Shown in pieces: positions 1 through 5,287 of a DNA stretch of 8,396 nt. Position numbers and translations under genes: made by a program. The stretch spans positions 1 through 8,396 of the forward strand of contig JAFYQC010000134.1 in assembly GCA_017547265.1 (NCBI GenBank), written 5' to 3'. The notes under the pieces were generated by a model. That model had not been told where the DNA came from and did no database searches. It saw only the letters and a list, made by a program, of their open reading frames with translations. The stretch comes from Kiritimatiellia bacterium. GTDB lineage: Bacteria; Verrucomicrobiota; Kiritimatiellia; RFP12; UBA1067. Position 1 is the stretch's first letter. Each line of letters begins with the position of its first letter.

Positions 1-635
1 ATCGTATCGGGGAGGTGGTGTCCGTCGGGGATGAACATCACGCTCGCACGGTCTTCGACAAGAGCCGTGAAGACGATGTTGTCGTGGCGGTTCACGTGGT
101 TTGGAATGCCGTTCCCGAGGTGGGTGAACGCCTTCGCTCCCACCGCAAGGCAGGGCTCGAGCTGAGCGGGACTCGTCGCCATCTGGTGCCCGAGCGAGAC
201 AGTTACGCCCTGCGCAGACACGGCGCGGACGAAATCCGGCATTCCCGGTATTTCCGCCGCGACGTTGACCATCCTGACTAGCCCCTCCGCCGCGTCCTGG
301 AAGCGTCCGAAGAGCGCGAGATCGGGCTGGCGCACCCACTCGACGGGATGCGTTCCAACCGCCCCTGGCTCTGGAGATATGAACGGTCCTTCAAGGAAAA
401 ACCCGAGGATCGCCCGTTCGCACTCAGGATAGCGCTTCCGAGCGGCGACGACCGTGCGGATGTTTTCGATCAGCATTTCGGGGTCGCCGGTGACGAGCGT
501 GGGGAGGAAAGCCGCCGTGCCGTCGGCGGCAAGGCGATCCACGACGGACTTGACCGCCTCGACGGTGAGACCTGGCGCGTTGAAGTCAACGCCCGCATAG
601 CCGTTCACCTGAAGATCGACCCACTCGTGTTTCAT
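1..635 (-). CDS. nagA: NagA-like N-acetylglucosamine-6-phosphate deacetylase, short N-terminus (3' end outside window)
   Basis: Reading the minus strand from ATG at 635 gives 211 open codons to the window edge. The product starts MKHEWVDLQVNGYAGVDF, matching the DLQ-NG-GGV-F block of NagA. Next come LEGPFIS with E82 in the position of the family's metal-binding Glu, SLGH (H150) and THLGN (H172) at the two metal-binding His positions, and DGHH (about 205-207) at the substrate-binding His. The family removes acetate from GlcNAc-6-phosphate in the cytoplasm, giving glucosamine-6-phosphate. The protein begins directly at the barrel; the ~50-residue N-terminal beta-sandwich strand region of E. coli NagA is absent, and no upstream in-frame start is available because the promoter is there. 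The catalytic Asp lies beyond the edge. It is divergent from a sugar-type regulator. The family is clear, but the exact substrate (GlcNAc-6-P or another acetylated sugar phosphate) is inferred. Confidence 0.85.
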   Translation of the reverse strand, partial: MKHEWVDLQVNGYAGVDFNAPGLTVEAVKSVVDRLAADGTAAFLPTLVTGDPEMLIENIRTVVAARKRYPECERAILGFFLEGPFISPEPGAVGTHPVEWVRQPDLALFGRFQDAAEGLVRMVNVAAEIPGMPDFVRAVSAQGVTVSLGHQMATSPAQLEPCLAVGAKAFTHLGNGIPNHVNRHDNIVFTALVEDRASVMFIPDGHHLPDT

Positions 636-642
636 GCGATGT

Positions 643-672
643 ATTTTATCACAATAATGTCGACGCACTCAA
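643..672 (-). promoter_or_regulatory. Extended -10 promoter of the NagA-like gene
   Basis: On the minus strand TTGAGT (667-672) is followed after 18 bp by TAAAAT (643-648), which is preceded by TGA, giving an extended -10 (TGn). Only 7 nt (ACATCGC) separate the -10 box from the ATG at 635. A transcript starting at the usual distance would begin at or next to the start codon, and no Shine-Dalgarno sequence is possible. Sequence-based prediction only. Confidence 0.55.
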
Positions 673-685
673 TTACAATTTCAAG

Positions 686-706
686 GCATTACCATTGCAT
701 TTGCCA
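686..706 (+). promoter_or_regulatory. Candidate operator: imperfect direct repeat over the regulator -35 box
   Basis: GCATTACCA (686-694) is followed by GCATTTGCCA (697-706), an imperfect direct repeat with an 11-bp period. The second half covers the -35 hexamer TTGCCA (701-706) of the regulator promoter. XylR-type proteins with an AraC DNA-binding domain bind paired direct half-sites, so this would fit autoregulation and control of the divergent deacetylase. No comparative support is available here, and the repeat is short. Confidence 0.25.
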
Positions 707-729
707 ATCATGCGAGGATATGGTACAAT
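701..729 (+). promoter_or_regulatory. Extended -10 promoter of the XylR-type regulator
   Basis: TTGCCA (701-706), a 17-bp spacer and TACAAT (724-729) form a near-consensus sigma-70 promoter. TGG precedes the -10 box, adding an extended -10 element. The ATG at 737 lies 7 nt after the box, so transcription should start at or about the first base of the start codon. The promoter decides the start: an ATG at 695, in frame 14 codons earlier, lies upstream of it and cannot be used from this promoter. Confidence 0.65.
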
Positions 730-736
730 TAACGCC

Positions 737-1888
737 ATGAAGTCAAGAAATGTACTGATTGTCGTGTCGCCATCTTCGCAGTCCCGGATGAACGGCATCG
801 TGCAGTATGCGAGCGAACGGAACTGGACTCTGACGCTTGAAAGCGAACCGTCGCTACCGCCGCGCGGCTGGCGCGGGGACGGCGCAATCGTGACGCTGCG
901 CGATTCGCCGCAGTCCGCCGCTTTCGTGCGCGAACTTCACGTAGCTGGCATTCCGGTCGTAAACGTCACAGGCCAAGGCGTCGAAAAGGGTCTTCCGACG
1001 GTATGTGGAGACGACACCGCGATCGGCACACTTGCCGCAGAACATTTTGCCGAGCGCCGATTCACCCACGTCGCCTGGTTCTCGTCCAAATGGGGCAAGG
1101 TGCAAAAGACCCGTTATGCGTCCTTCGTCAAGAGATGGCGGCAACTTTCGCCAAATGCCAAAGTGCCTTTGCGGTTCGTACGGTCGGAATGCAGGGCTGC
1201 GGCGTCGATGTCCAACTGGCGTGAACTTTCGGACTGGCTGGGCGACGGACTCGCGGCAGCCGAAAAGCCGCTCGGCGTCTTTGCCTATTCCGACTACGAC
1301 GCGGGGCGCGTCGCGGCGGTCTGCCGGGAACGCGCGCTTTCGGTGCCGGACGAAGTCGCGATCCTCGGGGTGGACAACAACCCCATGATCTGTTTGAACC
1401 AGCCCGTGCCCATTTCATCCGTGAATCACAGCCTGGAGCGCATCGGACGCGAAGGCGCCGCCCTGCTCGAACGACTGATGAACGGCAAGCGCGCACCCGC
1501 CGAACCGATTCGCATCCCACCGGACGGCATAACGGTGAGGCGCTCGACCGACATCGTGGCAGCAGAAAACCCTGTCCTGCGCGCGGCAATGGCCTTCATC
1601 GCCGACAATCTTGCGGAACCCATAGGGGCTCCGCAGATCGCGGAGGCAATTGGCGTCGCTCGTCTGCGACTAGACAGGCTCTTCGCGAAGGAGATCGGAC
1701 TTTCCGTCGGACACGAGATCGCACGGCAGCGACTCGTAAAGGCGAAGCTCCTGCTCGGCGGAACGCACCTTCCGCTATCCGAAATCGCCCGACGAACCGG
1801 CTACTGCAATGCTCCCTATCTCGCCAACGTCTTCCGCCGCGAGACGGGCCAGACGCCGGGCGAATGGCGGGATAGTAGAAACCAGTAG
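737..1888 (+). CDS. XylR-type transcriptional regulator (LacI-like sugar sensor plus AraC HTH)
   Basis: The protein has 383 residues from ATG 737. Residues 4-270 form a periplasmic-binding-protein/LacI-like sensor without a LacI N-terminal HTH. Marks of this are VCGDDTAIGTLAAEHF (89-104), the strand HVAWFS (111-116) and the VAILGVDNN block (207-215), then ISSVNHSLERIGREGA. Residues 278-383 are an AraC-type domain with two helix-turn-helix units, about 297-318 (PQIAEAIGVARLRLDRLF) and 347-367 (LSEIARRTGYCNAPYLANVF), ending in the family-like GQTPGEWR. This order (sensor first, AraC HTH last) and the length match E. coli XylR. Proteins of this type activate or repress sugar catabolism genes in response to a sugar. 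Divergence from the NagA-like gene and convergence with a symporter suggest they are its targets. The ligand is unknown. Start at 737 rather than 695 because of the promoter at 701-729. Confidence 0.88.
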   Translation: MKSRNVLIVVSPSSQSRMNGIVQYASERNWTLTLESEPSLPPRGWRGDGAIVTLRDSPQSAAFVRELHVAGIPVVNVTGQGVEKGLPTVCGDDTAIGTLAAEHFAERRFTHVAWFSSKWGKVQKTRYASFVKRWRQLSPNAKVPLRFVRSECRAAASMSNWRELSDWLGDGLAAAEKPLGVFAYSDYDAGRVAAVCRERALSVPDEVAILGVDNNPMICLNQPVPISSVNHSLERIGREGAALLERLMNGKRAPAEPIRIPPDGITVRRSTDIVAAENPVLRAAMAFIADNLAEPIGAPQIAEAIGVARLRLDRLFAKEIGLSVGHEIARQRLVKAKLLLGGTHLPLSEIARRTGYCNAPYLANVFRRETGQTPGEWRDSRNQ

Positions 1889-1889
1889 A

Positions 1890-3413
1890 CTACAAACCTT
1901 CCTCTGGCTTCGCCGACAACCTGTCGAAGAACGCATCTACTTCTGCGCGATCGGGCGGAGAGTCTGGGAAGATCGCCGTTCCGACAACGATAAACACGAT
2001 TGTCGCAACCGCTGTAATCGGGAATATCCAGACCATCTCGCGGAGGTACGCAAGCGACGGGGCGGATCCGGCGATGAACACGGCGAGGCCCGTCGCAATT
2101 CCGCCGACGAGCGCCACCATGCCGGAACGCCTCGAAAAGCGGCGCACGAAGATACCGCAGAGCATAGGTATCGCAATCGGCGGCAAAAACACGCCAAACA
2201 CCTTGTTGGAAAGGTTGAAGAGATCGTCGGCCCCCTGTGCGTACTGCATCACGAACGTGAGCGCAACAACAAGCCCGCCGACAAGAACCGTCGCCACGCG
2301 CGCCGCGACCATCCGGGCTTTCGCCGACGGCGTCTTTGCGAACTTGAGGTAGAGTTCGTTGACCATGACGGCGGCCGCCGCGTTGAAGTTGCCGGCGAGG
2401 GAACTCATCGTCGCGGAGAACATCGCGGCGATGACCATGCCGATCATGCCGACCGGCAGCACTTCGCGGCAGAGTATCGCATAGACGCCGTTCATCTCAG
2501 ACTCAGGGATGCCTGGCAGGAACACGCGGGCGGCCATCGCAGGGAAGAAGAATACAGGCGGCCCGACGAAGAGAAGCGCCGCGACGAGATACGCCATCTT
2601 CTTCGCGTCCTTTTCGCTCTTCGTCGAGTAGTAGCGCTGGACGAGCGACCAGTTGGTGGAGAGCGTCGAGCCGACGCAACAGAAGAACACGAGCATGTAG
2701 ACCCACGTGTATTTTCCGGCGGTAAAGTCGAAGAAGCCGTCGGGGACTTTTTCAAGGAATACTGAAAAACCGTGCAAGAGGCCGCTTCCCCCGTCGAGCG
2801 CGGCGAGTCTGCCGAGGCAGAGCGCGGGCAGCGCGAACACGACGGCGAGAATCACGCAAAACTGCAGAAAGTCGCAGACGAGCGTCGCCTTCAATCCGCC
2901 GAGAAACGTATAGAGAACGATGATGAGGCCCGATATGCAGATAGACCAGAAGAGCGGGAAGCCCATCCCGACGCCAACCACGGTGCCGATGGCAAGCAGC
3001 TTCAGGGCGTTGTCGAGAAGCTGCATCGGGAGTCCCAGCACGGCAAGCGTCCTGCACATTCCAGGCGTGTAGCGCTCGGCGATGTAGTCGATGGGGCTGC
3101 CCTTCGCTGCCCTGCGCCATCTCACGGCGAGGAACCAGGCGCCGAGCAGCACGGCCGGCACGGAAAGCCAGCTCACCGTCACCGGCACCCAGCCGAACTT
3201 GTAGGCAAGAGCCGAGTACATCACGAACGCCAGCGCCGAAAAGCTGTTCATGTAGAAGCTGACGCCAGAAAGCCACCAGGGGATGCTCTTGTCGTTCCCG
3301 AAGAACTGGTCGGACGACTTGGAACGGCGGCTATAGTAGATGCCCACGCCGACCATCGCAGCGAAAAACACGGCGATGACGGCGTAATCTGCGACGGCGA
3401 GCGACTTGTTCAT
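1890..3413 (-). CDS. Sodium:solute symporter (SSS/SLC5 family)
   Basis: The protein has 507 residues, normal for the family, with about 13 hydrophobic segments and a short acidic C-terminal tail, so it is an inner-membrane sodium-coupled importer. Visible family marks: WWLSGVSFYMNSFSALAF (46-63) in the first discontinuous-helix region, TFLGGLKATLVCDFLQF (169-185) matching the GG-A--D--Q signature (D181, Q184), NWSLVQRYYSTKSEKDAKK (254-272), and FSATMSSLAGNFN (332-344), whose two serines 337-338 sit where the sodium-2 site lies in SGLT-like members. Substrates of the family include sugars, sialic acid, proline and anions. The adjacent NagA-like enzyme and XylR-type regulator make a sugar, amino sugar or sialic acid plausible, but this is inference. 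An AAGGAA ribosome site lies about 9-10 nt before the ATG. The stop is one base from the stop of the convergent regulator, leaving no room for a terminator between them. Confidence 0.88.
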   Translation of the reverse strand: MNKSLAVADYAVIAVFFAAMVGVGIYYSRRSKSSDQFFGNDKSIPWWLSGVSFYMNSFSALAFVMYSALAYKFGWVPVTVSWLSVPAVLLGAWFLAVRWRRAAKGSPIDYIAERYTPGMCRTLAVLGLPMQLLDNALKLLAIGTVVGVGMGFPLFWSICISGLIIVLYTFLGGLKATLVCDFLQFCVILAVVFALPALCLGRLAALDGGSGLLHGFSVFLEKVPDGFFDFTAGKYTWVYMLVFFCCVGSTLSTNWSLVQRYYSTKSEKDAKKMAYLVAALLFVGPPVFFFPAMAARVFLPGIPESEMNGVYAILCREVLPVGMIGMVIAAMFSATMSSLAGNFNAAAAVMVNELYLKFAKTPSAKARMVAARVATVLVGGLVVALTFVMQYAQGADDLFNLSNKVFGVFLPPIAIPMLCGIFVRRFSRRSGMVALVGGIATGLAVFIAGSAPSLAYLREMVWIFPITAVATIVFIVVGTAIFPDSPPDRAEVDAFFDRLSAKPEEGL

Positions 3414-3454
3414 GCTTGTACGTTCCTTAGTTTTCCCAATTTCGGCCGTAGTTG

Positions 3455-3483
3455 CGACAATGCGTCGGCAGAACGCATCATCA
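3455..3483 (-). promoter_or_regulatory. Leader hairpin in the symporter 5' untranslated region
   Basis: In the minus-strand transcript GATGATGCGT (3473-3482) pairs with ACGCATTGTC (3456-3465) around the 7-nt loop TCTGCCG. This gives 10 bp, or 11 with a further U-G pair (3483/3455). Two pairs of the 10 are G-U, so the stem is intact in this RNA but would carry two A/C mismatches in RNA of the opposite strand. It would start about 10 nt after the predicted transcription start and is followed by no U-run, so it is not a simple terminator. A transcript stabiliser or a regulator-protein site are possibilities. Confidence 0.4.
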
Positions 3484-3499
3484 TCGAACTGACGCGTGA

Positions 3500-3508
3500 A
3501 TTATAGCA
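3500..3508 (-). promoter_or_regulatory. Extended -10 promoter of the symporter gene
   Basis: Minus strand TGCTATAAT gives a perfect -10 hexamer (3500-3505) preceded by TGC. The -35 position (about 3523-3528, AGAAGG) is poor, as is common with extended -10 promoters. The predicted start near 3493 gives an ~80-nt leader. A second perfect TATAAT on the minus strand (3551-3556), not preceded by TG, could be an additional upstream start. Confidence 0.5.
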
Positions 3509-3574
3509 CATTCAGCTATCAGCCTTCTATTGCAATTAGGCGTCCGAAGCATTATATACCCCAATCAATTCCGT

Positions 3575-3736
3575 TTAGCACAAATGTAAAGCGTGGCAAA
3601 GTGCGCAGTCACGCCGAAACCCGATTGGTTCGCGGTTCTCAGGCAGTGCTGGCATCACCATGTAGATGATTGTGTCTATCGAACACCTGGCAGCCGTCAT
3701 GCGCTTCTCCAGCTTGTCGATCCTCTGGTCACGCAT
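3575..3736 (-). CDS. Small ORF of unknown function, 53 aa, possibly a gene remnant
   Basis: ATG at 3736 opens a 53-codon frame: MRDQRIDKLEKRM begins an amphipathic, charged helix, then IDTIIYMVMPALPENREP and IGFRRDCALCHALHLC. I do not recognise a family. The frame stays open further upstream to a TTG at 3835, but that extension crosses the AbiE terminator hairpin and the end of the toxin gene, so 3736 is preferred. The C-terminal half coincides with repeat copy 1. In copy 2 the same reading gives MPENRNPIGFRA and then stops, so the shared peptide PENR-PIGFR recurs at two loci. It could be a small protein family, the end of a decayed gene, or a non-coding repeat that happens to be open. No good ribosome site is seen. 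Confidence 0.3.
   Translation of the reverse strand: MRDQRIDKLEKRMTAARCSIDTIIYMVMPALPENREPIGFRRDCALCHALHLC
3588..3646 (+). repeat. Direct repeat, copy 1 (pairs with 5818-5877)
   Basis: The core 3610-3645 matches 5841-5877 in the same orientation with three substitutions and one inserted C. The longest exact block is GAAACCCGATTGG (3616-3628 and 5848-5860), followed closely by GCGGTTCTC in both. Weaker similarity continues to about 3588 and 5818. The two copies are about 2.23 kb apart and bracket the AbiE pair and the broken regulator. Confidence 0.65.
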
Positions 3737-3778
3737 ATCCCAGCACGGCGGCGCAAGGAATATTATTCCATATTGACT

Positions 3779-3804
3779 AAAACAAATATTCCCTTTTAGG
3801 AATA
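3779..3804 (-). terminator. Intrinsic terminator after the AbiEii gene
   Basis: In the minus-strand transcript TATTCCT, loop AAAA, GGGAATA (3787-3804) forms a 7-bp stem with one U-G pair, followed by TTTGTTTTAG. It lies 14 bp after the toxin stop codon. The stem is AU-rich, so termination may be leaky. A second inverted repeat of the same hexamer, GGAATA-T-TATTCC, lies just beyond at 3757-3769. Confidence 0.55.
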
Positions 3805-3818
3805 GGCAGCAAAGAATA

Positions 3819-4625
3819 TCACAGCGATTCAACAATCCTCAGAATCGCCGCCGTCGCAACGCGAGGAGAAATCCCAAGCCAGTTGATCCGTGCGGATGCA
3901 ATCTTTCGCATATAACGCGCTGAACCAAACGTTCGCCCAAGCGACGCGATCATTTCGCGCTTATCCGCTATCGGGCAACGACTACTTGCATAGACAAGCG
4001 TCGACACATACTGTCGCACCACTTTCAATCTCACCCGCGAAGACAGATAATACATGTCAAAGATGTCCTTCGGGCGATTGGACAACGCGCCATGCCGCAG
4101 CAAGCTCGCAAGTTTCTCGACAAACATCTGCTCGTTTGAATTCGCCTGTAGTTCCGCCTTTTCCGGCGCTGTAACGACATCAAAGCCGTATTCTACCTGA
4201 ACCATTTCATCATGCGTATGTACGCCGATATCGATTTTTGTCCTGAGAGGGTGCTTTAACGAATCATCCTTGACCGAGACATAAACCCGCTTGCCTCGGT
4301 AGTCCTCATGCTTCAAATCGGTTATATCACCGACAATTCCTATTTCAAGTTCTGGAATGACGCGGTTCAGCCCGCGCACAAAGCGCTCAATCGACCGAAT
4401 GCTGATCGAGTGGTGGACAAAATCTATGTCCATGTCCATAGTTGCGCGACGGATGTCACCTGTGATGCTGCTCATCACAACACCACCCTTTATTGCGCTT
4501 TTCAACTTGAAACCACTCCGGTGCATCGCCAGAAGCACCGCATCATGCGCAACTTTCGCCTGCGCAGGAAGTGCCCTGTAGCCAGCAGCCCGCAACTCGG
4601 CAATCTGCTCCTTCAATGTCTTCAT
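3819..4625 (-). CDS. AbiEii-family nucleotidyltransferase toxin (type IV toxin-antitoxin)
   Basis: The protein has 268 residues. After a helical N-terminus, KGGVV (46-50) and RRATMDMDIDF (59-69) form the DNA polymerase beta-like nucleotidyltransferase core of the AbiEii/AbiGii family (acidic residues D64, D66, D68). KIDIGV (130-135) supplies the third acidic residue (D132). EKLASLLRHGALSNRPKDIFDMYYL (split here: EKLASLL 170-176, RPKDIFD 184-190, MYYL 191-194) is the conserved C-terminal motif. Members are toxins that transfer nucleotides, in studied relatives to tRNA, and arrest growth, giving abortive phage resistance. The ATG overlaps the stop of the upstream antitoxin (TAATG), and a strong ribosome site lies inside that gene, so the two are co-translated. 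All visible catalytic motifs are intact. Base composition is lower in GC than the flanking metabolic genes, which suggests horizontal gain. The exact target is unknown. Confidence 0.85.
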   Translation of the reverse strand: MKTLKEQIAELRAAGYRALPAQAKVAHDAVLLAMHRSGFKLKSAIKGGVVMSSITGDIRRATMDMDIDFVHHSISIRSIERFVRGLNRVIPELEIGIVGDITDLKHEDYRGKRVYVSVKDDSLKHPLRTKIDIGVHTHDEMVQVEYGFDVVTAPEKAELQANSNEQMFVEKLASLLRHGALSNRPKDIFDMYYLSSRVRLKVVRQYVSTLVYASSRCPIADKREMIASLGRTFGSARYMRKIASARINWLGISPRVATAAILRIVESL

Positions 4626-5197
4626 TAGAAGACCTCCTCGTCAATTATGCGTTCTATCCGATCCCGCTTTGGAAACCGCTCAAGATACTCAACGATCTTC
4701 GATGGCACAATCTCGTCCGAGCGCTTGCGAAAAGCCAATATGACCTCCTTGTACAAATCAGGCGGCAGACTGCACTTCATTCGAGCCGTCTCGATGACAA
4801 GACGTTCAAGGTCGTACGTCCTGATATGCTCGCCATTGAAAGTTCGGACAACCATCCCAACCTTCAGTATCTCCGCCGAAATATAATACTGCCGAATCCT
4901 CTCGTCCTGAATTCGGCGGGCGTTTCGGGCTGTCAGGAAGTCATAGGTCTCAGGAACGACATCCGTCAAGTCGTAATAGTAATACGCTGTTCCCAACGTA
5001 ACGACGGATTCTGGATAACGGCACTGAAGAACCTCAATCTCGGATTCCGAACCGCTGTCTGAATAAACACCCGGAATCATTTTGAAAAGACGCCCGTCCG
5101 CTATCGCCTTGTCAATCTGATACGGCGATCCAAAACGCTCCAAGCATGCCTTATATCCCATCAATGCCATTTTACCAACCGAATGATGTTTTGACAT
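4625..5197 (-). CDS. AbiEi-family antitoxin / autorepressor
   Basis: The protein has 190 residues from ATG 5197. Residues about 8-46 form the winged-helix start typical of AbiEi antitoxins (YKACLERFGSPYQIDKAI, then GRLFKMIPGVYSD). Then comes the block VVTLGTAYYYYDLTD (65-79), where family members carry a serine/threonine-rich 'ALYYHGLTD'-like strand. The C-terminal part (TYDLERLVIETAR 127-139, then helical to 190) resembles the antitoxin effector domain. In studied AbiE systems this protein neutralises the toxin without binding it and represses its own promoter. It is transcribed first and overlaps the toxin by one base. An earlier in-frame TTG (5254) and ATG (5227) lie within or upstream of the promoter at 5218-5247, so 5197 is the likely start. 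No real Shine-Dalgarno sequence precedes it, and the predicted leader is only about 14 nt. Confidence 0.8.
   Translation of the reverse strand: MSKHHSVGKMALMGYKACLERFGSPYQIDKAIADGRLFKMIPGVYSDSGSESEIEVLQCRYPESVVTLGTAYYYYDLTDVVPETYDFLTARNARRIQDERIRQYYISAEILKVGMVVRTFNGEHIRTYDLERLVIETARMKCSLPPDLYKEVILAFRKRSDEIVPSKIVEYLERFPKRDRIERIIDEEVF
4633..4638 (-). promoter_or_regulatory. Strong ribosome binding site of the toxin gene
   Basis: AGGAGG stands 7 nt before the toxin ATG (4625-4623), inside the last codons of the antitoxin. It is the only full-consensus Shine-Dalgarno I see in the window and fixes the toxin start. Confidence 0.75.
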
Positions 5198-5217
5198 TTT
5201 TTCATCTGTTTGCTCTA

Positions 5218-5247
5218 ATTGTATCATACTGCGTCGCACCTCGTCAA
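5218..5247 (-). promoter_or_regulatory. Promoter of the AbiE operon
   Basis: Minus strand TTGACG (5242-5247), an 18-bp spacer and TACAAT (5218-5223) preceded by TGA form an extended -10 promoter with a good -35 box. The predicted start near 5211 is about 14 nt before the antitoxin ATG. The promoter lies inside the reading frame that would follow from the TTG at 5254, which rules out that longer start. Confidence 0.6.
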
Positions 5248-5254
5248 CCAGCAA

Positions 5255-5276
5255 CTGAATATGAATATGTACATGT
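5255..5276 (-). promoter_or_regulatory. Candidate AbiEi operator upstream of the AbiE promoter
   Basis: The minus strand reads ACATGTACATATTCATATTC here. It contains the palindrome ATGTACAT (5267-5274) and a tandem ATATTC-ATATTC, 8-30 bp upstream of the -35 box. AbiEi antitoxins are known to bind repeats near their promoter. This is position and symmetry only, and the palindrome is short. Confidence 0.25.
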
Positions 5277-5287
5277 TGTCATAATGC

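Noticed and set aside
15..740. Plus-strand open frames of 88 and 130 codons at 15-281 and 348-740
   Set aside because: They lie antisense to a frame with clear NagA motifs (DLQVNG, LEGPFIS, SLGH) and have no recognisable domain.
1809..2765. Plus-strand open frame of 318 codons
   Set aside because: It is antisense to the symporter. The product is an unnatural mix of Arg, His, Glu and Asp without hydrophobic core, as expected from the complement of a GC-rich membrane-protein gene.
2772..3506. Plus-strand open frame of 244 codons
   Set aside because: Same reason: antisense to the symporter, highly charged product, and it would run through the symporter promoter.
4308..5062. Plus-strand open frames over the AbiE genes (for example 4571-5062)
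   Set aside because: They are antisense to two proteins with recognised family motifs; no domain is visible in them.
5198..5254. Longer AbiEi start at TTG 5254 or ATG 5227
   Set aside because: The predicted promoter (5218-5247) lies within this stretch, so a transcript from it would not contain these codons.
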